Virus record (IMG/VR): IMGVR_UViG_3300031623_000041
Coordinates: 1 to 25,663 of that record
Strand: one strand, 5' to 3'
Length of the DNA: 25,663 bases
Origin: a virus
A program made the position numbers and the translations under genes. Of the stretch, positions 1 to 5,593 are shown piece by piece (position 1 is the stretch's first letter; each line of letters begins with the position of its first letter). The notes under the pieces were generated by a model. The model was not told the origin of the DNA, did no database searches, and was given only the letters and a program-made list of their open reading frames with translations.

Positions 1-127
1 TCTTCCGGGCGCGCCACTCTGAAAAATTGATAACGTCTCCAGTTTCGTTTTCGTCGCCATCTTCCAAAATGAAAAGACCATCCTTGCGCTTCTTAATTCC
101 AGATTTTTCCTTCTTCAACTGGATATA
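1..127. repeat. Left copy of the 127-bp terminal overlap
   Basis: Bases 1-127 are identical to bases 25537-25663. A 127-base exact end overlap is what a de Bruijn assembler with k=127 leaves on a circular or terminally redundant molecule. The small-terminase frame reads through the join, so this is an assembly overlap of a closed or circularly permuted genome rather than a biological repeat. Confidence 0.95.
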
Positions 128-193
128 CAAGTTGCGTTCAGTCATACCCAACTTTGCCGCAAGTTCCCGATGTGTTCCGTCAAATGTTTTCAT
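1..193 (-). CDS. Terminase small subunit, Nu1-like (N-terminal part, gene spans the window join)
   Basis: This is the 5' end of the small terminase; the rest is at 25226-25536. Joined through the 127-bp overlap, the frame encodes 167 residues, starting at the ATG at 193-191. The N-terminus reads MKTFDGTHRELAAKLGMTER and continues into a basic helix, a helix-turn-helix of the kind used by lambda Nu1-type small terminases to bind the packaging site. No strong Shine-Dalgarno sequence precedes the ATG; a GAG lies about 11 bases upstream. The gene follows a 77-bp intergenic region that is the best candidate for cos. The HTH and position are seen; the packaging role is inferred from its place directly before a GpA-type large terminase. 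Confidence 0.8.
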   Translation of the reverse strand, partial: MKTFDGTHRELAAKLGMTERNLYIQLKKEKSGIKKRKDGLFILEDGDENETGDVINFSEWRARK

Positions 194-270
194 GAATCAA
201 TTAACTCGAAATATCTAGAAAAAAACTGCCATGCGCATAACCCGCAACTTAATCGCCCCAGAGGGACCCG
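194..270. other. Candidate cos/packaging region
   Basis: A 77-bp non-coding gap directly upstream of the small terminase, in a genome with almost no gaps. Its outer half is GC-rich, unlike its surroundings, with CGCCCCAGAGGGACCCG at 253-269 and a CATGCGCATAACCCGC stretch near 228-243; the inner half is AT-rich. Lambda-type phages carry cos at this place. No cleavage point can be shown from sequence alone. Confidence 0.35.
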
Positions 271-921
271 CTACCTAGCCGATCGGAGAGCATTATTTAA
301 CGCCGCGTCAAACCGCATACGATATTTTTTCTTGACGGCAAGCTCAACGATCTTCCTGAATGGAAAGCGTCCGCCTTGATATTGCGTTGTTGGTTCCCAA
401 GTGATTAACATCTTTAGTTTGCCCGGCTTTCGTTTGGTTCGTTTGATCCGTTCGTATATGCCAGCGTCCCTGCCCTTTGGTTGTCCAGAGAAATACTTGT
501 CCGGCTTTGCCAATAACGTTTTGATCTTGGTGCGTGGCATATTGCCGAACTTGTTCAGCTTTAGATTCTTCGCGATTGGTACTGGTATCGCTTTACCTTG
601 TGGTGATCGTGTCCCACCCAGGATGTGTCGCTTCATGATCTTGGCCGGTGATTCACTCCACTTCGTTGATTTAAATCCAAGACCAGCAAAGCCAACGGTT
701 GCCACTAAATTTTTCTTCTTTGATTTCTGTACTTGAACTGAGCTGATGATTCCTTTGGTTGGTCTATCGAGTCGTCTTGGTAGGGATTTTTGAAGGTATG
801 AACGCGCATCAAACGCCACGTCATTCAACGCCTTCGAAGTAGCAAAAGGGATTTGCTTGCGCTGGATTTTGTTTAGATGTTTGGTGAGTTGCTTGGTGTT
901 CGCAACAACAGACATTTGCAT
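271..921 (-). CDS. gpZ-like tail-completion / minor tail protein
   Basis: 216 residues, very basic. An N-terminal helix (ANTKQLTKHLNKIQRKQIPF) continues into ATSKALNDVAFDARSYLQKS, then a DRPTKGI motif, a middle beta segment (LVATVGFAGLGF), a basic loop-rich region and a long C-terminal helix with FRKIVELAVKKKYRMRFDAA. The 'RKQIPFATSKALNDVA' pattern and basic C-terminus match lambda gpZ-like minor tail proteins (192 residues) and related phage proteins. ATG 921 has GGAAGG six bases before it. In lambda Z lies between FII and U; here it is the first late gene, before the terminase. Virion role is likely, exact step inferred. Confidence 0.6.
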   Translation of the reverse strand: MQMSVVANTKQLTKHLNKIQRKQIPFATSKALNDVAFDARSYLQKSLPRRLDRPTKGIISSVQVQKSKKKNLVATVGFAGLGFKSTKWSESPAKIMKRHILGGTRSPQGKAIPVPIAKNLKLNKFGNMPRTKIKTLLAKPDKYFSGQPKGRDAGIYERIKRTKRKPGKLKMLITWEPTTQYQGGRFPFRKIVELAVKKKYRMRFDAALNNALRSAR

Positions 922-951
922 TGAAGGCCTTCCATAGCCGGTGAATCATCC

Positions 952-965
952 ATGACTGAATCATT
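952..965. promoter_or_regulatory. Dyad motif ATGACTGAATCATT, candidate operator
   Basis: Almost identical to 6274-6288 in the early control region (one A fewer). A further core copy (TGACTGAATCA) is at 3148-3158 inside a small gene. Confidence 0.4.
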
Positions 966-1019
966 CTAAATATATCTGGTTTTCAAGTAATGCGGAACTT
1001 ATTGGGGAAAATAGTTGGC

Positions 1020-1053
1020 AGTAAGCGGAAGTAAGCGGAAGTAAGCGGAAGTA
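1020..1053. repeat. 10-bp tandem repeat (about 3.4 units)
   Basis: AGTAAGCGGA three times, exactly, followed by AGTA. A fourth copy with one inserted base (AGTAATGCGGAA) is at 986-997. The 10-base period puts every copy on the same face of the helix, as expected for cooperative binding of a protein such as the neighbouring HTH protein, the small terminase or a late activator. Confidence 0.85.
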
Positions 1054-1060
1054 GTGACAA

Positions 1061-1261
1061 TTATTCTGTGATATTCCCTGACATTAAAAACGTTTTGAGC
1101 GACTCGCCGGTGATTAAATGTCGGCGCGTTGGTTGAAATGTCTCAAGACGACCATCAGTTATCCATTGGCGGACAGTACGTTCAGATACGTTGAACAGAT
1201 CGCAAACCTCTTCGACCCTGTAAAACCTTCGGTCATTCAGATATGCGTTTGTAGCGTTCAT
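1061..1261 (-). CDS. MerR/excisionase-like helix-turn-helix protein
   Basis: 66 residues from the ATG at 1261. The core FYRVEEVCDLFNVSERTVRQ followed by WITDGRLETFQPTRRHLITG is the HTH_17/excisionase motif: a helix-turn-helix, then an arginine wing. A longer in-frame start at 1348 would add a hydrophobic N-terminus not typical of the family, so the shorter start is preferred, though no ribosome site is obvious. With no integrase in the genome, it is more likely a regulator or a terminase-like binder of the tandem repeat just downstream than an excisionase. Confidence 0.7.
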   Translation of the reverse strand: MNATNAYLNDRRFYRVEEVCDLFNVSERTVRQWITDGRLETFQPTRRHLITGESLKTFLMSGNITE

Positions 1262-1766
1262 GATATTTTTTTGTTGAGGTGAATAGAAAATATGCGACAG
1301 CATCAGCGGCGGCAGTACGATCATCAACGAATAGAAACGGCACACCAAAGCGACTCAACCACGATACAACCGAATGCGTAGCGGCTTCAGGCGTTATCCT
1401 CGAACGATATTCACCATTGCGTAACTGTTGCCAGGACGCTTCCACGACAACACAACGTGCTTCGTACGCTTTCATACGTTGCAACTCTCTTTCGAAGCGT
1501 GAGCGTCCGCTGGTCATGCACCCGATCAAATCTGGCAATGACTTTCGTTCAACGCAAATCAAATCCTCGAATCCTGAAACGGAATAGTCGCCTGTCGGTA
1601 GCGTGTCTGTGATTGTTCGAAGTGGCAACGCCAGCGGAAGTTGTTCGCGAGTGTCAATTACAGCAAGCACGTCTTCAGGTAATAATTTAGGCCGCCGCTT
1701 TCTTGCCGTTGGATGTGGTTTTGGCTCAGCGAATAATGCGTGGCGATTTAGATTAAGCGTTTGCAT
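1233..1766 (-). CDS. ERCC4-type (XPF-like) nuclease
   Basis: 177 residues. It contains VIDTREQLPLALPL, TGDYSVSG (G59-D60) and CVERKSLPDLIGCM, which together give the GD...ERKxxxD signature of ERCC4 nucleases, with E73, R74, K75 and D79 as metal-binding and catalytic residues. Beyond this come SGRSRFERELQRMKAY and SVVSWLSRFGVPFLFVDDR. These enzymes cut branched or flap structures, so it probably resolves replication or recombination intermediates before packaging. It overlaps the initiator by 14 bp and its end overlaps the next gene by 29 bp. Confidence 0.85.
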   Translation of the reverse strand: MQTLNLNRHALFAEPKPHPTARKRRPKLLPEDVLAVIDTREQLPLALPLRTITDTLPTGDYSVSGFEDLICVERKSLPDLIGCMTSGRSRFERELQRMKAYEARCVVVEASWQQLRNGEYRSRITPEAATHSVVSWLSRFGVPFLFVDDRTAAADAVAYFLFTSTKKYHERYKRISE

Positions 1767-2283
1767 TTTCCTGCTGTTTTTTCAGTTTCAGAATATGCCT
1801 CCGATTTGCCTGTGAATTTTTAATATCAGCGGGACTTAATTCACGAGAAGAAAAATTTAGAATATTTTTTTTATTCCCCTTTTCTAAATTCTCTTTCCTT
1901 TTCTCTTTATATAAAGGAGTAACTACCCCCGATTCGGGGACTGTTTCGGTGCCATCCTTGTTGGACTTAGACCCCCGATTCGGGGACTGTTTAACTCCCC
2001 CCGATTCGGTAGTAGTTAGGACGTGATAAATCTGATTGTTTTTAACACCTCCTTTTCCCTCTGTATTTTTCTCAATCCATCCGAAATTAACCAACCTTTT
2101 TGTATAGAATGGAATCTTCTTTTTATGGATCCCGGTATCTTCAGATAATTTTCGAATTGAAGGCCAACAAAGATTATCTGGATTTGGATTTGATCTGTAA
2201 ATTAACCAAGCCAAAACCCTCATATCGTTTGCCGATAATCTGGAATCCATCAATACTTCAATCGGCAATTTAACATATTTCAT
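1753..2283 (-). CDS. Replication initiator, O-like, with the origin inside the gene
   Basis: 176 residues. The N-terminal 75 or so form a winged helix of the HTH_36/O type: MKYVKLPIEVLMDSRLSAND, MRVLAWLIYRSNPN, CWPSIRKLSEDTGIHKKKIP, FYTKRLVNFGWIEK. This resembles phage initiators that bind iterons. Codons about 91-120 carry three GC-rich iterons, and codons about 121-145 are the AT-rich, purine-strand-biased tract. This is the order in lambda O/ori: DNA-binding domain, iterons, AT-rich DUE. The C-terminal part is short and basic and is reduced compared with lambda O (299 residues), so host helicase recruitment may differ. The stop overlaps the next gene by 14 bp. Confidence 0.65.
   Translation of the reverse strand: MKYVKLPIEVLMDSRLSANDMRVLAWLIYRSNPNPDNLCWPSIRKLSEDTGIHKKKIPFYTKRLVNFGWIEKNTEGKGGVKNNQIYHVLTTTESGGVKQSPNRGSKSNKDGTETVPESGVVTPLYKEKRKENLEKGNKKNILNFSSRELSPADIKNSQANRRHILKLKKQQENANA
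1845..1921. other. AT-rich, strand-biased tract next to the iterons (candidate DNA unwinding element)
   Basis: On the minus strand the sequence is nearly all A and G with interspersed T (for example AAAGAGAAAAGGAAAGAG), a strong contrast with the GC-rich iterons beside it. The initial melting region of lambda ori is similarly AT-rich and purine-biased on one strand. Confidence 0.55.
1925..2010. repeat. Iteron cluster, probable replication origin
   Basis: Two exact 22-bp repeats (1925-1946 and 1971-1992), centred on the near-palindrome CCCCGATTCGGGG, and a third partial copy (CCCCCGATTCGG, 1998-2009). Spacings are 46 and about 26 bp. They lie inside the initiator gene and are followed by an AT-rich tract at about 1845-1921. 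These features are those of an iteron-type origin. Confidence 0.7.
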
Positions 2284-2307
2284 AATAATTCCATCCGTAG
2301 AATTAGA

Positions 2308-2430
2308 TTAATTAGACGCACCTTTTTTTTTGCCCCTTGCAATCCTTGCCTTGTGTCTTTTTATAAAGGCAGAAGAAGGTTCCACTTTCATATTTTCTAT
2401 GTTACTACCTGTTAATGTCCAATTAGTCAT
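2308..2430 (-). CDS. 40-residue basic protein
   Basis: Its ATG overlaps the SSB-like stop (ATGA at 2427-2430) and has a GGGGAG ribosome site 3-8 bases upstream. Product MTNWTLTGSNIENMKVEPSS followed by AFIKRHKARIARGKKKGASN, basic at the C-terminus. A run of nine A (codons AAA AAA AAA, 2328-2320) lies near its end; slipping by -1 would extend it into the next gene start. No function known. Confidence 0.5.
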   Translation of the reverse strand: MTNWTLTGSNIENMKVEPSSAFIKRHKARIARGKKKGASN

Positions 2431-3032
2431 TTGCTCCCCTCAGCCAAAGATTCTGCACCCGATGGCATCTGATCCATAATGACAGGCGGTTTTTCTCCAA
2501 TACGCGATTCAACGCCAAACGGTGATTCACCCAAAAACAATTCACGCAAGTCAATTTTGGCCTCGGTTGCTTTTTCAATGGCGATTGCTGGCGGAGCAGA
2601 AATTGGCGGTTCGGCAACGATGGAATAAGTAGTGCCGAGCTTTTCCCCCTCGCGAGTGATCGAAATATTGTATTGACGTGGATCGCCCCATGCTTCGTTA
2701 TTTGCGAGAGTTGTCAGCGCTTGATGAATTGTCGTTTGCGTTATTTCCCAGCATTTAACTGCTTCGTCAGAATAATCCCAAATGGTGATTGCCCAAAAGT
2801 GTTTTGGATCGTCATCGCTTGCGCTTTTGACATCTTTATATGCGTTCATATCGCCGCGTATCGGCGTGTTTCCATCAATGGTATGTTTCCACCCAAGATA
2901 ACCCATTATCGCTGTATGCGCGTGTCTGAAGTCTCCGAGGATACGAATCTTCGAAGTGCCGCTTTGTGGTCTGAAATATATGTTGTTTGTTGTTGGCGGT
3001 TCATAATCTGCCGGTAGCCAATTTGTTGCCAT
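2427..3032 (-). CDS. Single-stranded DNA-binding protein (OB-fold, phage type)
   Basis: 201 residues from the ATG at 3032, preceded by AAAGGAAAATC; a longer in-frame start at 3122 lacks support. It has YFRPQSGTSKIRILGDFRHA, an insertion, FWAITIWDYSDEAVKCWEIT and IHQALTTLANNEAWGDPRQY with NISITREGEKLGTTYSIVAE. This sequence of strands and the 'ITREGE.L.T.Y.V' segment is that of phage-encoded ssDNA-binding proteins with a gp32-like core. The C-terminal 50 residues are Pro/Glu-rich but not strongly acidic at the very end. It would coat single-stranded DNA during replication started at the nearby origin. Confidence 0.65.
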   Translation of the reverse strand: MATNWLPADYEPPTTNNIYFRPQSGTSKIRILGDFRHAHTAIMGYLGWKHTIDGNTPIRGDMNAYKDVKSASDDDPKHFWAITIWDYSDEAVKCWEITQTTIHQALTTLANNEAWGDPRQYNISITREGEKLGTTYSIVAEPPISAPPAIAIEKATEAKIDLRELFLGESPFGVESRIGEKPPVIMDQMPSGAESLAEGSK

Positions 3033-3183
3033 GATTTTCCTTTCTGTTTGAGAATTTACTAAAATATCGAACGAATAAATCCCGCGCATAATTACGCCTT
3101 CGCTCGTTCTTCGCCGCGACATTGCGACGAATTTGTGATGCTCTGATTGACTGAATCAAAGCTACGTTGTTAATTGTTTCCAT
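3001..3183 (-). CDS. Small basic protein between nuclease and SSB
   Basis: 60 residues, strongly basic (IRRNVAAKNERRRNYARDLF, then RKENHGNKLATGRL). It begins 6 bp after the nuclease stop, with AGGTGA close to the ATG, and its end overlaps the SSB-like start by 32 bp in another frame. It fills a stretch that would otherwise be 156 bp of non-coding DNA in an operon without gaps. Reality moderately supported. Confidence 0.45.
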   Translation of the reverse strand: METINNVALIQSIRASQIRRNVAAKNERRRNYARDLFVRYFSKFSNRKENHGNKLATGRL

Positions 3184-3188
3184 TTCAC

Positions 3189-3665
3189 CTATATCGTTAA
3201 TGGTTTAAGTTCCATTTGAGACAACGCATATCCTCTGCCCCTCCCAAAGTTTTTAATATTAACGTCCTGCAAAAATTCATCTGCTCCCACTTCACCAACT
3301 ATCCGATAATTTGGGAATTCTCCAATAATCAAAACGTATTTATCTGGCGGATTTTCTTTCTTTTTGAGCGTTGCCAATAAATGTCCACTCTTATATTTGG
3401 TAGTTTTAATATCAATCGTGACACCCAAACGAGACACACAATCAAAATTTGGAATAATGTCGCCAGTTTCTAAATCGGGATATAAATTCATCAATTTGCA
3501 ATAAGCTAATTCAGCCCCAAAACCTTCAAGATCGATTTCCTCATTTGATTGATTGCTTATCTTTAAATCTGGAATATTATTTGAACGTGCGTTTTCATAT
3601 CGAGATCGTGCAATAAATTTAGCAAGACGCTGTTCATTATTTGAAAGAGTAATTTCGTGAGACAC
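3189..3665 (-). CDS. PD-(D/E)XK-like nuclease
   Basis: 158 residues, GTG start 1 base after the previous stop. It contains a helix with GFGAELAYCKLMNLYP, then FDCVSRLGVTIDIKTTKYKS, whose spacing E, D, D-I-K resembles the restriction-endonuclease fold (acidic helix residue, Asp, then (D/E)xK), followed by GHLLATLKKK and the C-terminal RGRGYALSQMELKPL. I recall hypothetical phage proteins of this form. Role is unknown: host DNA breakdown or recombination are possible. The active-site assignment (E49 or so, D73, D83, K85) is an inference from spacing. Confidence 0.55.
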   Translation of the reverse strand: MSHEITLSNNEQRLAKFIARSRYENARSNNIPDLKISNQSNEEIDLEGFGAELAYCKLMNLYPDLETGDIIPNFDCVSRLGVTIDIKTTKYKSGHLLATLKKKENPPDKYVLIIGEFPNYRIVGEVGADEFLQDVNIKNFGRGRGYALSQMELKPLTI

Positions 3666-3824
3666 TTATTTTGCTTTCTGTTCTTTGTTTTGCAACCAGC
3701 GAATCTCCAACATTAAATCCTCGCGGGAAATTTCAGCGCGTCGCATCTCGTAATCCTGAAGCCATGAGATCGTACTGTTGTGTCTGTCCGAATACATTTT
3801 CCGGTCTTTCCGATCATCATCCAC
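3666..3824 (-). CDS. Small charged early protein (GTG start)
   Basis: 52 residues. The GTG at 3824 is chosen because GGAGG lies 7 bases upstream (3836-3832), the correct distance. The product is highly charged: DDDRKDRKMYSDRHNSTISW, then LQDYEMRRAEISREDLMLEI. It overlaps the previous stop by 8 bp and ends directly before the next start. No family recognised. Confidence 0.5.
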   Translation of the reverse strand: MDDDRKDRKMYSDRHNSTISWLQDYEMRRAEISREDLMLEIRWLQNKEQKAK

Positions 3825-3999
3825 GCGATTTCCTCCAACGTGTTTGCCCCTTTATATTTGCAATCAAACCGCATTCTTTGGAACAATAACGCGTCCGTTT
3901 CTGTTGCTTTTTTGGATGATTGATAATTTCTTTATCGCAAATTCCGCAAGTCTTATTCATCGATTTAATTAATCGTTGCTTTCCTTCGTAATTGCTCAT
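3817..3999 (-). CDS. Small zinc-knuckle protein
   Basis: 60 residues with CGICDKEI (18-25) and RYCSKECG (37-44), a treble-clef-like CxxC/CxxxC pair, followed by a basic tail GQTRWRKSRG. It is similar in layout to the second knuckle of the 5559-5044 protein (FCVICKSTF/VVCSKDCR). The start at 3999 has AGG five bases before it and overlaps the previous gene by 35 bp; an internal ATG at 3960 has no ribosome site. Nucleic-acid binding is likely. Confidence 0.55.
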   Translation of the reverse strand: MSNYEGKQRLIKSMNKTCGICDKEIINHPKKQQKRTRYCSKECGLIANIKGQTRWRKSRG

Positions 4000-4189
4000 A
4001 CAAACCTAGCGTAAACAATTCCGGTAGCGTTTGATCGTCTATGACTTCCTGCGCTTTGCGATTTATAGTTTCAGTCACGCGCATTTCCGCCTCCTTCAAT
4101 TCAGATGTGAAAATTTGATTGAATATTTGCATTTCCTTAGTGCAACTTTCCACCGCGTTTATTAATCTTTCAAATGAATCATTTTCCAT
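3965..4189 (-). CDS. Small helical early protein
   Basis: 74 residues. The start is set by GGAGG at 4200-4196, six bases before the ATG at 4189; longer in-frame starts lack a site. The product (MENDSFERLINAVESCTKEM, then RVTETINRKAQEVIDD) is almost entirely helical and acidic-to-basic along its length. It overlaps the previous gene by 11 bp. No family recognised. Confidence 0.55.
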   Translation of the reverse strand: MENDSFERLINAVESCTKEMQIFNQIFTSELKEAEMRVTETINRKAQEVIDDQTLPELFTLGLYEQLRRKATIN

Positions 4190-4397
4190 TTTCATCCTCC
4201 ATTGTAAAATTAAGCCGACCATCTTTGATTTCTGCGACCGGCAAATCCGCGTTAATGCACCCACATATTTCGCGTTCTTCAACTAATCCCTGAAGTGGCA
4301 AACGTTTCATATATAAAATGTATCCGCGTCCGTCGCATCGTTTGCACGGTTCCACTAATTTTCGAAGTCGTTTTATGTTTTCTTGATCGTCGGTCAT
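4179..4397 (-). CDS. Small zinc-ribbon-like early protein
   Basis: 72 residues; overlaps the previous stop as ATGA. It contains VEPCKRCDGRGYILY, a DnaJ-like CxxCxGxG half-knuckle, followed by REICGC at about 43-46, so four Cys can bind one zinc. The rest is polar. In phages such short ribbons occur beside replication or transcription genes; no defined role can be given. Confidence 0.55.
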   Translation of the reverse strand: MTDDQENIKRLRKLVEPCKRCDGRGYILYMKRLPLQGLVEEREICGCINADLPVAEIKDGRLNFTMEDENGK

Positions 4398-5047
4398 AAA
4401 AAATCCTTTACTATTCTTTCCCTAGTTGGATGTCTCAACTTCCTTTCAGCCTTTAAAATAATTTGACGCATACGCGACTTGGTAATTCCTTTTTCACCTG
4501 TAAGCACTTTTTGCCCTGTCATTTTTTCCACGTTTCTTGCTATTTCAGTAAGTGTTTGTTGAGGCTCATCTATTCCATAGTATGAACGCATGACAGTTTC
4601 TTCCCTTTTAGTTAAAGTTTTGAGCATATCTGAAACAGCATCTCGTTTTTGATCTTCAAAAATAATCTGTTCAGGATCATATAACCCATCTTCCAATAAT
4701 GGTTTGTCTTCTCCAGGCAATATATATTGAGTAATTTCTTCAAAAGACAATTCAGTCTCAGCCTTGTTTGTAAACAAAGGTTTATCTAAATGCTGTATTG
4801 GGAACATTTCGTATGGTGTGACGTTTAAAAATTCAGCAAGTTTTAAAACACTCTGCTTAAATTCGCCTTCTTTTGCCTTTTTTTCACATGAATATGGAAT
4901 AACTTTTAAATTCATGAAATTATAAACTGCCGGCAAACTGACACAGCTCAGTCTTGCTAATTCTGCCGCAGTTTCTATTCCGTTTCTTTTCATGAGCCTG
5001 TAAAGGATGTTATTTTTTACTTTGACTTCAATTCTATAATCTTTCAT
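4394..5047 (-). CDS. XRE-type HTH fused to sigma factor region 4
   Basis: 217 residues in two DNA-binding parts. Residues about 12-83 form a Cro/CI-like helix-turn-helix (RNGIETAAELARLSCVSLPA, then SVLKLAEFLNVTPYEMFP), with a 16-residue insertion near 49-64. Residues about 145-209 match sigma70 region 4: LTKREETVMRSYYGID, TLTEIAR, then ITKSRMRQIILKAERKLRHP, the segment that binds the -35 element and the polymerase beta-flap. An extra 14 residues separate the two helices. Regions 2 and 3 are absent, so it cannot be a full sigma factor. It may retarget host polymerase, possibly to late promoters or to repress the early one. Confidence 0.72.
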   Translation of the reverse strand: MKDYRIEVKVKNNILYRLMKRNGIETAAELARLSCVSLPAVYNFMNLKVIPYSCEKKAKEGEFKQSVLKLAEFLNVTPYEMFPIQHLDKPLFTNKAETELSFEEITQYILPGEDKPLLEDGLYDPEQIIFEDQKRDAVSDMLKTLTKREETVMRSYYGIDEPQQTLTEIARNVEKMTGQKVLTGEKGITKSRMRQIILKAERKLRHPTRERIVKDFL

Positions 5048-5559
5048 TCTTCATCTCCCATCTCATACATCAAAGCCGATCCAAACAGTTCATCCGGAAT
5101 CCACCCATAAGCCGAATTAACTTCCGGAGTTTTTCCTGCTGGTGCAGATGGGAATTTCGTTATTTCTCCACCCTTTTTGATGAATTCTAAAATTTGATTT
5201 TTGTTATCTGAGCAACTTGAATTGAATACTGGCGAACTGTGAGTCTCCAGATTCGCCGGAATTTCGGACTTGAGGAAACTCATAGGCGAAATTTGCGGAC
5301 GCAAGCCTCGCGCTAATCGTTTTTCTTTGGTTCGTATGATGTTTAATTTAGACCGACAATCCTTCGAACATACAACATGATGGTTCCGGATAGGCATGAA
5401 TGTGCTTTTGCAGATAACGCAGAATTTTGGGGGATATTTTTTGCGACGATTTTGTGCTAATTTTCGCGCTCTTTCTTTCTTATGATATATCGCGCAGAAG
5501 TCGCCGCAGAATTTTTGCTGGAGGCCTTTTAGTTTTTTTGAACAGATAACACAGTCCAT
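5044..5559 (-). CDS. Protein with two treble-clef-like zinc knuckles
   Basis: 171 residues. Two zinc modules: C3xxC6 with C18xxxC22, and C47xxC50 with C64xxxC68, the latter in FCVICKSTF and VVCSKDCRSK. They are joined by a strongly basic helix (KKERARKLAQNRRKKYPP). The C-terminal 90 residues are polar and ends acidic (MYEMGDEE). Its second module resembles the one in the 3999-3817 protein. It probably binds nucleic acid. Its stop overlaps the start of the sigma-like regulator by 4 bp. Confidence 0.6.
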   Translation of the reverse strand: MDCVICSKKLKGLQQKFCGDFCAIYHKKERARKLAQNRRKKYPPKFCVICKSTFMPIRNHHVVCSKDCRSKLNIIRTKEKRLARGLRPQISPMSFLKSEIPANLETHSSPVFNSSCSDNKNQILEFIKKGGEITKFPSAPAGKTPEVNSAYGWIPDELFGSALMYEMGDEE

Positions 5560-5593
5560 GTTTTATCTAATTAAGTGTGGTGGCGTGTCTCCC

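Larger units (their letters stand above)
922..1060 (-). promoter_or_regulatory. Late control region (139 bp, non-coding)
   Basis: Between the last early gene and the first late gene. It contains three and a half copies of a 10-bp tandem repeat (1020-1053), a degenerate copy (986-997), two TGAATCAT words (942-949 and 957-964) and the dyad ATGACTGAATCATT (952-965). It is the natural place for a late promoter, but no consensus sigma70 promoter is visible: TAGAAT has no -35 at the right distance. Confidence 0.5.

Noticed and set aside
401-736. Plus-strand open frame opposite the gpZ-like gene
   Set aside because: Antisense to a well-supported gene, no motif, composition consistent with a shadow frame.
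1061-1348. Excisionase as evidence of a temperate phage
   Set aside because: No integrase, attachment site or CI-type repressor with a divergent promoter is found in the closed genome; the HTH_17 domain alone is common in other regulators.
1925-2010. CRISPR array or transposon ends at the GC-rich repeats
   Set aside because: Too few and too irregularly spaced units, inside a coding frame and next to an AT-rich tract; an iteron origin explains them better.
2423-2617. Alternative minus-strand frame inside the SSB-like gene
   Set aside because: Nested in the 3032-2427 gene with no ribosome site and a composition typical of an out-of-frame reading.
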